Assembly (NCBI GenBank): GCA_947095585.1
Contig: OX352763.1
Location: 103,581,908-103,645,907, forward strand
Direction: 5' to 3'
DNA: 64,000 nt
Source: Nephrocerus scutellatus
Taxonomy: Eukaryota; Arthropoda; Insecta; Diptera; Pipunculidae
Each line of letters opens with the position of its first letter. Position 1 is the first letter of the stretch. Positions 42,270 to 53,538 of this stretch are shown here, piece by piece. Both the position numbers and the translations under genes were made by a program. A model generated the notes under the pieces. It was not told the DNA's origin. It searched no databases and saw only the letters and a program-made list of their open reading frames with translations.

Positions 42270-44575
42270 AAAAACAGTGACAAGCAGGAGACTGCGGTGA
42301 TTAAGCGCATCAATTGATTACGTAATGTTTGCGTCACCGATAAGTTTTATCGCACGGTTTTGTATTCTATCTAGTTGATGCGAGGTGGTTTTAGGCGCAC
42401 CAGACCAGATATGACAATTGTACTCAAGTTTAGGGCAAATCAAGGCCTTGTAGTCAGAGGGAGTGAAAAATTTCTTGCACCTAGAAAACCTAAACATTTC
42501 GCAGCATTTTTGGCGACGGTAAATATGTGGTCATTCCAACGAAGCTTGTCGTTGACGCACATACCGAGAATTGCGAGATTTTCAGTTTCCTCGATGCATG
42601 TGCCATTCATAGATAATGGGATGGGATTTGGGATTCCCTTGGACGACAGGAGACAGCATTGGGTTTTGGAAGCGTTAAATTCTACTCGATTGTTTTCACC
42701 CCATTTTATTATGCTGTCTAGGTCAGAATTTAGCGTGCTTAACATACGAAGTTGTTTGAGTTCCACATGAGAGGTGGAGGGACGTTCCTCAAACATATAT
42801 GATAAGCTGAGGTTGCTATGTCAGCGAAAGAGTGAACTGGATTAGACCAAGCTAGTCACAGATAGGAGATCATTAATAAAAATGAGAAAGAGTGTCGGGG
42901 ACAGAACAGAGCCCTGGGGAACGCCAGTATTTATATGGTGTATTTCAGACTTGAATCCGTCCAAAACAACTTGAATGGATGGGTCCAAAAGAAATCTTCT
43001 AATCCAATGAAGCAGTTTATCATCGACGACATAAGCACGCATTTTTGACAGCTTGGAAGAACACCTCTTCAGAACTAATGGGGAAATACCTTCAGGACCA
43101 GCGGATTTGTGTGTGTTGAGATCATTCAAAACTCTAGCAACTGCACGAGTACGAATAAATATCTGTCCAATAGAGTGTTCAATACTCTGAGGTGCAGGAG
43201 GCGGCAATGCACAATCTGGAAGCGTAGCGCAGCAAACAGATTGGCTTTGTCTATAGAGCTGACAACTGGAATGTCATTATAAATGAGCGTTGGAATCGAC
43301 GACGAGGCTGTATTTTTGATTCTTTTCACGAAGGACCAAAAATGTTTACTACCATTGGGACATTGTAGTATCTTTTGCCTTAATTTTCGGTCGTAGGCGA
43401 ACTTGACTCGCCGAAGATGGGCATTCCAATCATTTCTTGCTCGTTTAAACTTTTTTCGGTTTTCCTCGGTAGGGTTTGCTTTGTAAAACCGAAAGCATAC
43501 CTCTCTAATCCTAGAAGCCTCTTTACAGCTCAAGTCAAACCATCCATCTTCCTTTGATTTGATAGATGTATTCCTGAAAGGGATAAACTTTCTCATACCA
43601 ATAAGAATAATGTTTGTGATTGCATCAGCGGCGGCATCCACGTTGCTATCACGAAAAAATAGCGACCAGTTAGTTCTCCCAAAGAAGTTGTTAAGGCCGT
43701 CCCAATTGGCTTTATCGTATTGCCATACTATTTTTTTGGAGTTTTTTCTTTAACTACGTGGATTATTAACGAGAAATTAGCTGATACTACACAATGGTCT
43801 GACGAGCCTAGAGGCGATAATACATTGACGGAGTATTTCTCAGGACGAGCGGTATACAAATTTTTTTTGTGTGTGGACTATTCCTTTATTTCTGCATCGG
43901 AATTGTTGCAGTTTTTATGCCAAGAAGATAGTTAGACATGCCAGTATACATAAATAGAATATAATGAGTAAATATAATTAGGCTCATTTACAAGCTGAGT
44001 AAGGTGATTGAACTCAGCGAAAAACTCAACACACCTTCCTTCGGGTGTTATCTGGCCAGAATGGCGAAGCCACCCAGAATTATTAACGAATTGTGTACAT
44101 TGAAATCGCCCGCAATAACAATTTCATGTTTTTTTATCAATTCTTAAGATTGAATCAGACAGTGCATCAAACTCACTCTGAGTTGAGTTGAAACACTGTC
44201 TAAGTTAGGGCTTCTGTAAAGTAAAGAGTAGTAGATGTTGCGCTCTTGTACCTTAACTTTGAGCCAAATGAAATTGAATTCCGGTTTGGAACTTTGGCTA
44301 AATTGAGGCAAAAGCTGAAACGCAACATCACTCCGGACATAGATTGCGAGTCCGCGTCGAGAGAAAAATAATGGCACCAAGCTATACCCAGGCAGATTAA
44401 ATTCCGAAACATCAGAATTATCAAACACCTGAGTTTCACTCAGTTTCAAAATTGCTGGCCTGTGGACATGTACATGGTTAAACACGGAGAAAGAGTTCGT
44501 TCTCAGCCCACGTATGTAGCTGAGATCAACTCTGAAAACACTCATACTACAAAAAACAAAAACCCAAAACACAAC
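42270..44575 (-). pseudogene. Degenerate LINE (endonuclease and RT)
   Basis: Endonuclease at 44572-44144: LSETQVFDNSDVSEFNLPGY, SRRGLAIYVRSDVAFQLLPQ, FNFIWLKVKVQERNIYYSLL then YRSPN, the usual APE-type order. About 43640-43250: ACKEASRIREVCFRFYK-type connector. At 43207-42842: LNTHKSAGPEGISPLVLKRC, then a jump to LLHWIRRFLLDPSIQVVLDG and TGVPQGSVLSPTLFLIFIND. About 42796-42440: INKWGENNRVEFNASKTQ-type thumb and WNDHIFTVAKNAAKCLGFL. The stretch between VLKRC and the LLHW block, including the first RT Asp motif, is deleted. Multiple frame breaks; inactive. Confidence 0.8.
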
Positions 44576-44694
44576 TTACCGCTTCTTTAAACCAAATTGA
44601 GAAGAGTATGTCTCTAAGTGGATTCTGATATTGATTTGTTTTATATAAGTTGTTGTCCTGCTTTTTTGGTTTTTCTAGCACAATTTAGAATAGA

Positions 44695-45040
44695 ACAATA
44701 GAACTAGTAAGTAATTTACTTAAAAAAACAAAAAATCAGATTTTTAATATAACCAGTGGCACACAGACCGGCTGGCAAACAAATAACAAACCGGGAACGC
44801 AATCTAACAAAAATAAGAAAAATAAAAATAGAAGCGAAGCGCGAGATGCAATTGCTATGAACGTATGAACAACTACTAAGAGGTTTGTAAGAGGTTTTGC
44901 TAGCTTGGCATAATCGCGAACAAACCGACGGTAGTAGCCTGAAAGGCCAAGAAATGATCTTAAGTCTTTTAGTGTTTTGGGAGTTGAGAATTCTTTGATA
45001 GCTTTAACTTTACTGGGATTTGTTTTAATACCTGTTTCTG
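44695..45040 (-). pseudogene. Ty3/gypsy pol fragment, right copy
   Basis: Same RT tail as the left copy (STPKTLKDLRSFLGLSGYYR, RFVRDYAKLAKPL). Its upstream side reads GIKTNPSKVKAIKEF and joins directly to Gag sequence at about 45040, so most of pol has been deleted. Confidence 0.8.
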
Positions 45041-45686
45041 AAACAATAATGCAATGCTTGTGACAAATCTGTAGGCTCTCTCATTGCTAATAATTGCTGT
45101 AGTTGACCGTTTAAACCATTTATGAAAGTATCTAATGCTTTATTTCTATAGGAATCTATAAGTACTTCTTCCGCTTCACGAGTTGTATTTAAACATGATA
45201 TTTTGTTCAAAATTAAACTGAATTGGCTGTAGACAGTTTGGTAAAATTCATGGATAGACATTCGTCCTTGACCGAGGTTAGACATCTGCCTGTCCAGAGT
45301 GCGGATATCTCTTTTGTCGCCATAATGAGTGGTTAAGCAATGTTTTATTGCTTTCCAATTTAAAGGAGTATTGTAAGATTCCAAGACACTGTTGGCATGG
45401 CCAATGATATTTAGAAGTACCTTTTTTACACTCATACAATTTCATAGTTCTATCGACAGATTTTCGCCAAGACCTAAATTCGGAAGTGTTATCAGAAAAT
45501 TCCCTCCGACATTTAACGATGTCAGGGGTTTTATCCAAAGAATCCAATTGTTCTTGAATGCGTCTTTAAATTATATTTGTAATCACTGTTTCTAATTCTG
45601 GGGATATTGCGGGAGCTTGGTGATCGGTTTAAGGAAAAGGGACGTTAAAGACTGCAGGTCTTACTAGATTTTGTGGATTTGACATT
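45025..45686 (-). pseudogene. Ty3/gypsy gag relic
   Basis: The minus-strand start at 45686 (MSNPQNLVRPAVFNVPFP) is followed by a stop. The capsid part resumes at 45547 (LDKTPDIVKCRREFSDNTSE, FRSWRKSVDRTMKLY). After a frame change near 45420 it continues with NWKAIKHCLTTHYGDKRDIR, LDRQMSNLGQGRMSIHEFYQ, YRNKALDTFINGLNGQL and EPTDLSQALHYCF. No zinc knuckle is left because the deletion to the RT follows immediately. Confidence 0.78.
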
Positions 45687-46380
45687 ATGAAACGCAAATT
45701 TAATATATCAGATGTCTGAGTATTTACGGGCTATTAATAGGATCTGTGTTTAATGATAATTTTAGTGATTTGAAATTTGAAAAATTATGTGATATTTTAA
45801 TTTTTTTTATTTGTTATCTTTATTTTACTTCAAAATAATGTATAGAAGTATAATAAAATAAACGTATAGCAACATGCCGATGGGTTTTGTTGATTGCTGT
45901 ATATACATATATATTATAATATATATTTTAAAAAGCCGAACTTTGTTGTAAATTATCCGTGCCGAACGCGTGAATTTTGTCCTTTTTGCGAAATCGCTAC
46001 TACGGATTCACTACGACGATACTTTTCTATAACTTTTTTTACTTTTCTATAACCCAACGTTAATGTGGAAGGGGGATTTTCTGAAAAATTGAGTTTAATT
46101 GGCAAATAAATTCTTAAAAATCAACGGAAGCACACACGATAATGTGATATACATATTTTCAAATCTAAGTAATTAGTATTAGTAAGTAAGTCAAAATGTT
46201 CATAGCTTATAAGTCCGATATTAAATTGAATAAAATTTGTTATAAGCCAAACTGCATCGACTCTGGTTCTTCATTTTCGCGATATAAAGGGGTGTTTATT
46301 TTTTATTTACTATATTTATTTTTATATTTTTTTGAAAACTTATTTATTTCCCTTTTTGTCGTACATTTAGTTTGGCGCGA
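45687..46380. other. AT-rich gypsy leader/flank
   Basis: (TA)-rich patch at 45900-45925. A 70-codon plus-strand open stretch at 46196-46408 is hydrophobic and unrecognised; left unassigned. Confidence 0.3.
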
Positions 46381-48110
46381 AAAACTGTTGTTGCAGCAAC
46401 CATCGTGACGACTTTGAATGAACGGCTTTTTTTCTTGCGACTACATTCGGCTCTTCTGCTGATTTAAAACATTTCTCTTCCTTTGTTGACAAATTTCCAA
46501 TGCTTTGGGATTCCGGTTTGTAATGTAATCACAATGTATATGGCCACTGTTGTCGGCGATGCTGCTTTCGTATCGGTTTAATGAATCATCTGCCATTTAC
46601 TACTTGTATCTGTGAATTTTTCTTTGGCTTTGATTTTAGTTTTTTTCTTGCGACTACATTCGGCTCTTCTGCTGATTTAAAACATTTATCCTCCTTTGTT
46701 GACAAATTTCCAATGCTTTGGGATTCCGGATTGTAATGGAATCATAATGTATATGGCCACTGTTGTCGGGGATGCTGCTTTCGTATTGGTTTAATGAATC
46801 ATCTGCCAAGGATGGGCCATTTACTACTTGTATCTGTGAATTTTTCTTTGGCTTTGGTTTTAGTTTTTTTTCTTACGACTACATTCGGCTCTTCTGCTGA
46901 TTTAAAACATTTCTCCTCCTTTGTTGACAAATTTCCAATGCTTTGGGATTCCGGATTGTAATGTAATCATAATGTATATGGCCACTGTTGTCGGGGATGC
47001 TGCTTTCGTATTGGTTTAATGAATCATCTGCCAAGGATGGGCCATTTACTACTTGTATCTGTGAATTTTTCTTTGGCTTTGGTTTTAGTTTTTTTTCTTA
47101 CGACTACATTCGGCTCTTCTGCTGATTTAAAACATTTCTCCTCCTTTGTTGACAAATTTCCAATGCTTTGGGATTCCGGATTGTAATGAAATCATAATGT
47201 ATATGGCCACTGTTGTCGGGGATGCTGCTTTTGTATTGGTTTAATGAATCATCTGCCAAGGATGGGCCATTTACTACTTGTATCTGTGAATTCGAATTTT
47301 TCTTTGGCTATGGTTTTAGTTTGAAAAATTGTTTGCCAAAGAAAATAGGCATTTGCCTTTTTCCCTTTTTCATAAAGACGAGCCCATCTGGGATTGGATG
47401 TGTGGCCAATGTTCGTTGTTTATCAAGCGGTGCATCGACGCTTCGGCTCTTCTGCTGATTTAAAACATTTCTCCTCCTTTGTTGACAAATTTCCAATGCT
47501 TTGGGATTCCGGATTGTAATGAAATCATAATGTATATGGCCACTGTTGTCGGGGATGCTGCTTTTGTATTGGTTTAATGAATCATCTGCCAAGGATGGGC
47601 CATTTACTACTTGTATCTGTGAATTCGAATTTTTCTTTGGCTATGGTTTTAGTTTGAAAAATTGTTTGCCAAAGAAAATAGGCATTTGCCTTTTTCCCTT
47701 TTTCATAAAGACGAGCCCATCTGGGATTGGATGTGTGGCCAATGTTCGTTGTTTATCAAGCGGTGCATCGACGCTTCGGCTCTTCTGCTGATTTAAAACA
47801 TTTCTCCTCCTTTGTTGACAAATTTCCAATGCTTTGGGATTCCGGATTGTAATGAAATCATAATGTATATGGCCACTGTTGTCGGGGATGCTGCTTTTGT
47901 ATTGGTTTAATGAATCATCTGCCAAGGATGGGCCATTTACTACTTGTATCTGTGAATTCGAATTTTTCTTTGGCTATGGTTTTAGTTTGAAAAATTGTTT
48001 GCCAAAGAAAATAGGCATTTGCCTTTTTCCCTTTTTCATAAAGACGAGCCCATCTGGGATTGGATGTGTGGCCAATGTTCGTTGTTTATCAAGCGGTGCA
48101 TCGACGCATG
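46381..48110 (-). repeat. Tandem array: short units then ~333-bp units
   Basis: TTCGGCTCTTCTGCTGATTT marks each unit: near 46448, 46660, 46886, 47109, 47443 and 47776. The early spacing is 212-226 bp and the later spacing 333 bp. The longer units carry an extra ~110 bp (GAAAAATTGTTTGCCAAAGA to GTGCATCGACGC). Units 47215-47547 and 47548-47880 look identical base for base. On the minus strand each long unit encodes the same 94 residues (MADDSLNQYKSSIPDNSGHI .. GKRQMPIFFGKQFFKLKP) and then a stop. ACTTGTATCTG lies upstream of each. The extra block also occurs singly at 49975 and 52815. Confidence 0.88.
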
Positions 48111-48559
48111 ACTCCATCCATGTACATATTCCTCATCAAAGCGATTGTCTCTTCCTCTAAATTCTCTTAATTCTCTACTAACAGTTTGCTGTTTTTTTTT
48201 TGCTGCGGCGTACAATAGATATTCCTCTGGACGCGGATATAATGTCTCTCGTTCTTAAATTGAAATATTCTCTTTTCTTATCTGCGAAATATGTAAGTTA
48301 CAAAATTGTATCTAATTTCAAATATGTAATACTTACTACGTTTATATGCGGGACCTGAGTGCTTCAGTATTCTCAATAAATAAACCAGATTTGTATCTTC
48401 AAATATTTTGCGTTGTATACGAACTATCGTTGTTTGCAGATAAACAGTGCTCTACTCACTAATCTTAATCTTCGCAATCAAAATCTTCTCTACAGAAAGT
48501 CCAACTGTTTCGCTAATAGACAGATACATGCTTAAAAAATCCATTCACAATCCATATAC
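48111..48559. other. Sequence shared with 50105-50460 and 53030-53370
   Basis: CAGTTTGCTGTTTTTTTT, TGCTGCGGCGTACAATAGAT, GGACGCGGATATAATGTCTC and TATATGCGGGACCTGAGTGC occur in the same order in all three places, so this is a third, partial member of the 49.4-53.5 kb repeat family. Confidence 0.75.
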
Positions 48560-49240
48560 AAAATTTCTGTTTTCCCTTACACATCTTATGTTTCTCGCTC
48601 TTTGACCTACCACCAAAACCTTCTCTATAGAAAGCCCAACTGTTCCGATCGTACACAGATGCATGCTTAGATTAAGACCAAACGTATTTGTATTAGTAAT
48701 CAACTAAAAAGCAAAATCCATATAAAATTTTTCTGTTTCCCACTACCACATCTTACGTTTCTCGCTCTTTGCGGGTACTTATTTTTTGTACACTGTATCC
48801 ACATCCCACAAACACACATGCGTTTGGTCTTGGTTTACAGCATTAGTATGCGTAGAGTTGGGCTTTCTATAGAGAAGGTTTTGCCTACCACCCGTGAGCG
48901 CGTTTCATAAAATGCGTCTGATTATTTTCTGTACACTGTATTCACATCCCACAAACACAGACGGCTTAGAGATTCTTTCAATACATTAGTATGAGTATAG
49001 TTGGGCTTTCTATAGAGAAGGTTCTGTTCAAACTCCACAAACAGACGCCTATGGGATTATTCCATATATTAATGCTGTAAGAGAACGGGAAATATTTATC
49101 TATTTGTGACATGTGAATACAGGGTAGAAACACTAAGCAGATGCATTTTATGAAACGCGGCAACTGGCGGTAGTCAAAAGAACGAGAACGTAAGTTATGT
49201 AGTGAAAAACAGACAAATTTTTGTTTGGTTTTTGTTCTAA
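48560..49240. repeat. Fold-back (inverted) repeats
   Basis: AACCTTCTCTATAGAAAGCC at about 48617 is inverted as GGCTTTCTATAGAGAAGGTT at about 48862 and again at about 49000; AAGACCAAACGTAT near 48680 pairs with GCGTTTGGTCTTGG near 48820. A second set pairs GCGTTTCATAAAATGCGTCTG (48899) with its inverse at about 49140-49160. The arms of about 90 bp could form long hairpins, as in fold-back elements or MITEs. Confidence 0.65.
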
Positions 49241-49446
49241 ATTTAATAACCAATACATAAATATTTCGTTAGCATCTGTGCTTCAAGAAAACAGTTGGGG
49301 TTTTATAGAAAGTGGTTTGGATTGTTTCACTGCATTAGATGATTAGATACGTACAGTTAGGCTATAGATATGTATATGAATCTTTATTATCCGCAAGCTT
49401 TCATGACACATGTGCGCAGACGTCTCCTCTTTTCTCAACTCTTAAA
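49241..49446. other. Unassigned sequence
   Basis: No gene recognised; joins the duplicated segment at ATTTCCT near 49447. Confidence 0.3.
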
Positions 49447-50530
49447 TTTCCTGAGGTATACGCTGTGTATTAAAGCATGTTCCTTAAGCACGAATATATT
49501 GAAAACAATACACAGAGATATTCTTTCTTTATACATGAAAAGAACTACACTGCGGTCCACTTAGATTAGAGGCAGGCAATTTTGATTGGTAAAATTGATC
49601 TTTCTCCCGTTAATATTTTTATGAGAACTAACGGTCGTTTTATGAAACTTTAACGAGATGAGTTGTTGAAATTAAACGACCGCACATTTCGGCTTCTAAA
49701 TGAAAAGTAAAGTTTTATTCAGTCAAACAAGAGTATTTAGGCAAGTGAGAGAGTATGTACAATTACATATATCATTTATTATAGTGCGTAACTCTTCTTA
49801 TATTAATGAACATTTTTAACACTCCCACTTTCATTAATATAATGTAAATGATTAAATGAATAATGAGATTATTGTAAACAATTCAAATCAGACAAGTTAT
49901 ATACTTTTCAAAATAATCCTGTTAAAAAAACAGTTCAATTTAATTTCGATCTAATGATTTTTAGTAGGGTTTTAGTTTGAAAAATTGTTTGCCAAAGAAA
50001 GTAGGCATTTGCCTTTTTCCCTTTTTCATAAAGACGAGCCCATCTGGGATTGGATGTTTGGCCAATGTTCGTTGTTTATCGAGCGGTGCATCGACGCTAC
50101 ATATTCTGGTGGATGCTTACTCTGTTCATTTTTACTGACAGTTTGCTTTTTTTTTGCTGCGGCATACAATAGATGTTCCTCTTGACGCGGATATAATGTC
50201 TCTCGTTCTTAAATTGAAATATTCTCAAACTTTAATTATCTGCGAAATATGTTAGTTACAAAATTGTATCTAATTTCAAATATGTAATACTTACTACGTT
50301 TATATGCGGGACCTGAGTGCTTCAGTATTCTTTGTATCTTCAGATTTATCCGAACTATCGTTCTTTGCAGATAAACAGTGCTCTACTCACTAATCTTCGC
50401 CATCAATATATTCTCTACAGGAAGCCCACATGTTTCGCTGATGCACAGATACATTCTTAAAAAAATCTCAAATGTTTATGCTTTGGTAGGTAATCGAAAA
50501 AGAGCACAATCCATATAACAAATGGCCTTA
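49447..50530. repeat. Duplicated segment, first copy of the shared part
   Basis: Collinear with 52285-53475 (offset about 2.84 kb growing to 2.9 kb through indels). Shared marks: GGTATACGCTGTGTATTAAA, ACTGCGGTCCACTTAGATTA, GAGTATTTAGGCAAGTGAG, TTGCCAAAGAAARTAGGCAT and GGTAGGTAATCGAAAAAGAG. The minus strand at 49829 reads GAAAGTGGGAG|TGTTAAAAATG, a copia-like polypurine tract and LTR start, with TGAATAAAAC downstream, so a solo LTR may be part of it. Confidence 0.85.
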
Positions 50531-51424
50531 GTCTTTTCCATAGCCGGTCGTATGGAATTATTCTCTACTACATAGCCTAGAAAATCAATTCTCCTTTGCA
50601 AGAACTGGCATTTTTTCCAATGAATGTGCATGCCATTTTCCGCAGTGACTTCCAGCACCTTTTCCAGCTTCCGTAGTCCTTCCTCTTCGTCTGAAGATGG
50701 AATAATGATGTCGTCCATATAAACTACTACTGTACCATCTTGAAGAAGTGGCCTCAGTATTGCCGAGATATAACGGCAAAACACTGCTGGCGAGTTCGAA
50801 ATGCCAAAGGGTACTTGCAGAAACTCAAATTGGCCATTATGGGTCACAAATGAGGTGTACTTCCTCGAACTCTTGTCGACTGGAACATGTAAAAATCCAT
50901 TGGCCAAATCAAGAGTGGTGAATACTTTCGAACCTTGTAGCCTTTTCTATCACATCATCTATTAACACCATCGGAAAATTGTCTCGAACCACCTTCACAT
51001 TGAGCTTCCGATAGTCGCAGCAGAGTCGTTTAGTTCCGTCTTTTTTTTGGACTAGCACGACTGGTGACGCATAGTCTGATGTACTGGGTTGTATGATTCC
51101 TTCATTAATCCAAGTGGCTACTTGCTTCTCCACAATTTGTTGATCCGCGTATGCCAGTCTTCATGGCCCCTGGTATACTGGGATCTCATCCTTCATTATA
51201 AGTTTCATCTCCACCGGCGATGGCTTCTTCTTTTCCGGTCTGTAACTGTTGATGATGCAGGTCAGTTTTTCTCTGTTGCAGCATTCGAGGTGGTCAATAC
51301 CAATTTTTTCGTTAAACACAAACTCTCCTTTTTCAGCCGACAGGCAAATAGCTCCGAATTCGATCAGTAATACGTCCAGTTCCGAACGGTATCTACTGTT
51401 ATCTTCCACACCACACGTCCACAA
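50480..51424 (-). pseudogene. Ty3/gypsy pol: pre-RT and RT, truncated
   Basis: 51424-51161 is the linker after protease (SELDVLLIEFGAICLS, CIINSYRPEKKKPSPVEMKL). 51133-50909 opens RT: QVATWINEGIIQPSTSDYAS, PVVLVQKKDGTKRLCCDYRK, then LNVKVVRDNFPM. After a frame change, 50907-50476 continues with FEFLQVPFGISNSPAVFCRY, the catalytic VVVYMDDIII, and RRIDFLGYVVENNSIRPAME. It breaks off at KTKAI, joining CYMDCALFRLPTKA from unrelated sequence. RNase H and integrase are absent. All RT catalytic motifs are readable, so decay is modest apart from the truncation. Confidence 0.82.
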
Positions 51425-51434
51425 TCCTTCCGTC

Positions 51435-52280
51435 TTAGCACCTCCAACTCCTGGCTACATTCGCCCCGTTGGCCAAATGCTCACGGCCTAGACTGCTTCC
51501 AACGCTCCTGGTTCCTATTCTGCTTATTGCCAATTTGCTTACGGTCCCAGCTTCTGGAATTAATTTTACCTTGCTGCCCACAGGTTCATCTACGTTTCTC
51601 TTGTTTGTGAAAATCGCACCTTCCGTGGTTATCTGAACATCCACCTCCCTCAGGACCTCGTTCCCTATTACTGCTGAATATGGTATATCCTTTTCCTTAA
51701 CGACATGAAACGTCAACAATAAGTCCAATCCGTCTATTGTCACCTTCGCTTCAAAGCAACCTAAAGTGACAATTTTATTTTGTCCTAAGCCCGACAAACT
51801 TTTTTCTACGGTGCGCAGCTCCACGTGATTTAATAGTGTGAGACTGTCGTATCGAATGAGATTGAGATCACTTCCGGTGTCGAACAGCGCTGAAAAGTTT
51901 TTTCCGTTCACCAAAATATCCTTAAAAAGCCGGTTACAATAAACTGCCAAAGATATTTTGTACTCGGGAATATCCTCCGTGTCCACTGTTGTTGCGGTGT
52001 GCACGTTGTTTACGTCCCTTTGTCTGGTTGGCGCTTTGACCTTACACTCAGTCGACCTGTGTCCTAACTGTCCGCAACTATAGCACATCACGTCGTGTAC
52101 TTTCCTACAGTCTCTCGCTATGTGTGTTGTTTCGCCACATTTGAAGCACTTTCGCGCCTCACTCTCCCGCTTGACGAATGTACCACTGGTTGTTGCTGGT
52201 GTCGATTGGCCTCCCCTTGAGCATGATGGCTGCTGATTCGGACCACGTTCCTTTTCATAAATATTGATTTGCGTCTTCAA
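51435..52280 (-). pseudogene. Ty3/gypsy gag C-terminus and protease
   Basis: A 281-codon open frame on the minus strand. It has two zinc knuckles, CFKCGETTHIARDC (about residues 40-53) and CYSCGQLGHRSTEC (about 62-75), then an aspartic protease with FSALFDTGSDLNLIRYDSL around residues 132-150; the DTGS catalytic box is intact. It begins inside Gag (KEIGELKTQINIYEKE) where it meets the duplicated segment at about 52285, so the capsid is lost. The tail reads IPEAGTVSKLAISRI before the break to pol. Confidence 0.85.
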
Positions 52281-52284
52281 CTCG

Positions 52285-53475
52285 CCTATTTCCTTAGGTA
52301 TACGCTGTGTATTAAAGCATGTTCCTTAAGCACGAATATATTGAAAACAACACACAGAGATATTCTTTCTTTATACATGAAAAGAACTACACTGCGGTCC
52401 ACTTAGATTAGAAGCAGGCAATTTTGATTGGTAAAATTGATCTTTCTCCCGTTAAAATTTTTTAAGAGAACTAACGGTCGTTTTATGAAACTTTAACGAG
52501 ATGAGCTGTTCAAATTAAACGACCGCACACTTCGGCTTCTAAATGAAAAGTAAAAGTTTTATTCAGTCAAACAAGAGTATTTAGGCAAGTGAGAGAGTAT
52601 GTAGCAATTACATTTATCATATATTATAGTGCGTAACTCTTCTTAATGAACATTTTTAACACTCCCACTTTCATTAATATAATGTAAGTGATTAAATGAA
52701 TAATGAGATTATTGTAAACAATTCAAATCAGACAAGTTATATACTTTTCAAAATAATCCTGTTAAAAAAACAGTTCAATTTAATTTCGATCTTATGATTT
52801 TTAGTAGCCAAATGGCTTTGGTTTTAGTTTGAAAAATTGTATGCCAAAGAAAATAGGCATTTGCCTTTTTCCCTTTTTCATAAAGACGAGCCCATCTGAG
52901 ATTGGATGTGTGGCCAATGTTCGTTGTTTATCGAGCGGTGCATCGACGCACGACTCCATCATTTCAACATTTACAAATTACATGAAACTTTTCTTCTGGT
53001 TTACGTTGTTCCGGATTTTTCTCGGCTACATATTTACTAACAGTTTGCTGTTTTTTTTTGCTGCGGCGTACAACAGATATTCCTCTGGACGCGGATATAA
53101 TGTCTCTCGTTCTTAAATTGAAATATTCTTAAACTTTAATTATCTGCGAAATATGTTAGTTACAAAATTGTATCTAATTTCAAATATGTAATACTTACTA
53201 CGTTTATATGCGGGACCTGAGTGCTTCAGTATTCTTTGTATCTTCAGATTTATCCAAACTATCGTTCTTTGCAGATAAACAGTGCTCTACTCACTAATCT
53301 TCGCCATCAATATATTCTCTACAGGAAGCCCACATGTTTCGCTGATGCAAAGATACATGCTTAAAAAAATCTCAAATGTTTATGCTTTGGTAGGTAATCG
53401 AAAAAGAGCACAATCCATATAACAAATGGCCTTAGTCTTTTCCATAGACGGTCGTATGGAATTATTCTTATTCTT
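52285..53475. repeat. Duplicated segment, second copy of the shared part
   Basis: Repeats 49447-50530 and ends at GGTCGTATGGAATTATTCT, a ~50-bp piece of the gypsy RT (minus NNSIRPSMEKTKAI) placed outside the element. That piece marks it as a tandem duplication of a ~2.84-kb unit rather than a pair of LTRs. Confidence 0.85.
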
Positions 53476-53538
53476 TGCGCGAATAAGACCTTCCCAGTGA
53501 AGATCATTGCAACTCAGTGTAATAAAATAGTGAGGCGG

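Noticed and set aside
47213..48160. Plus-strand frames starting MSGMLLLYWFNES in each 333-bp unit
   Set aside because: Opposite strand of the same tandem unit; open only because the unit is repeated, and one copy runs into unrelated sequence.
49447..53475. A retrotransposon with two 1.1-kb LTRs
   Set aside because: The repeated segment includes part of the RT gene at its outer end, so the repeats are not LTRs of that element; tandem duplication fits better.
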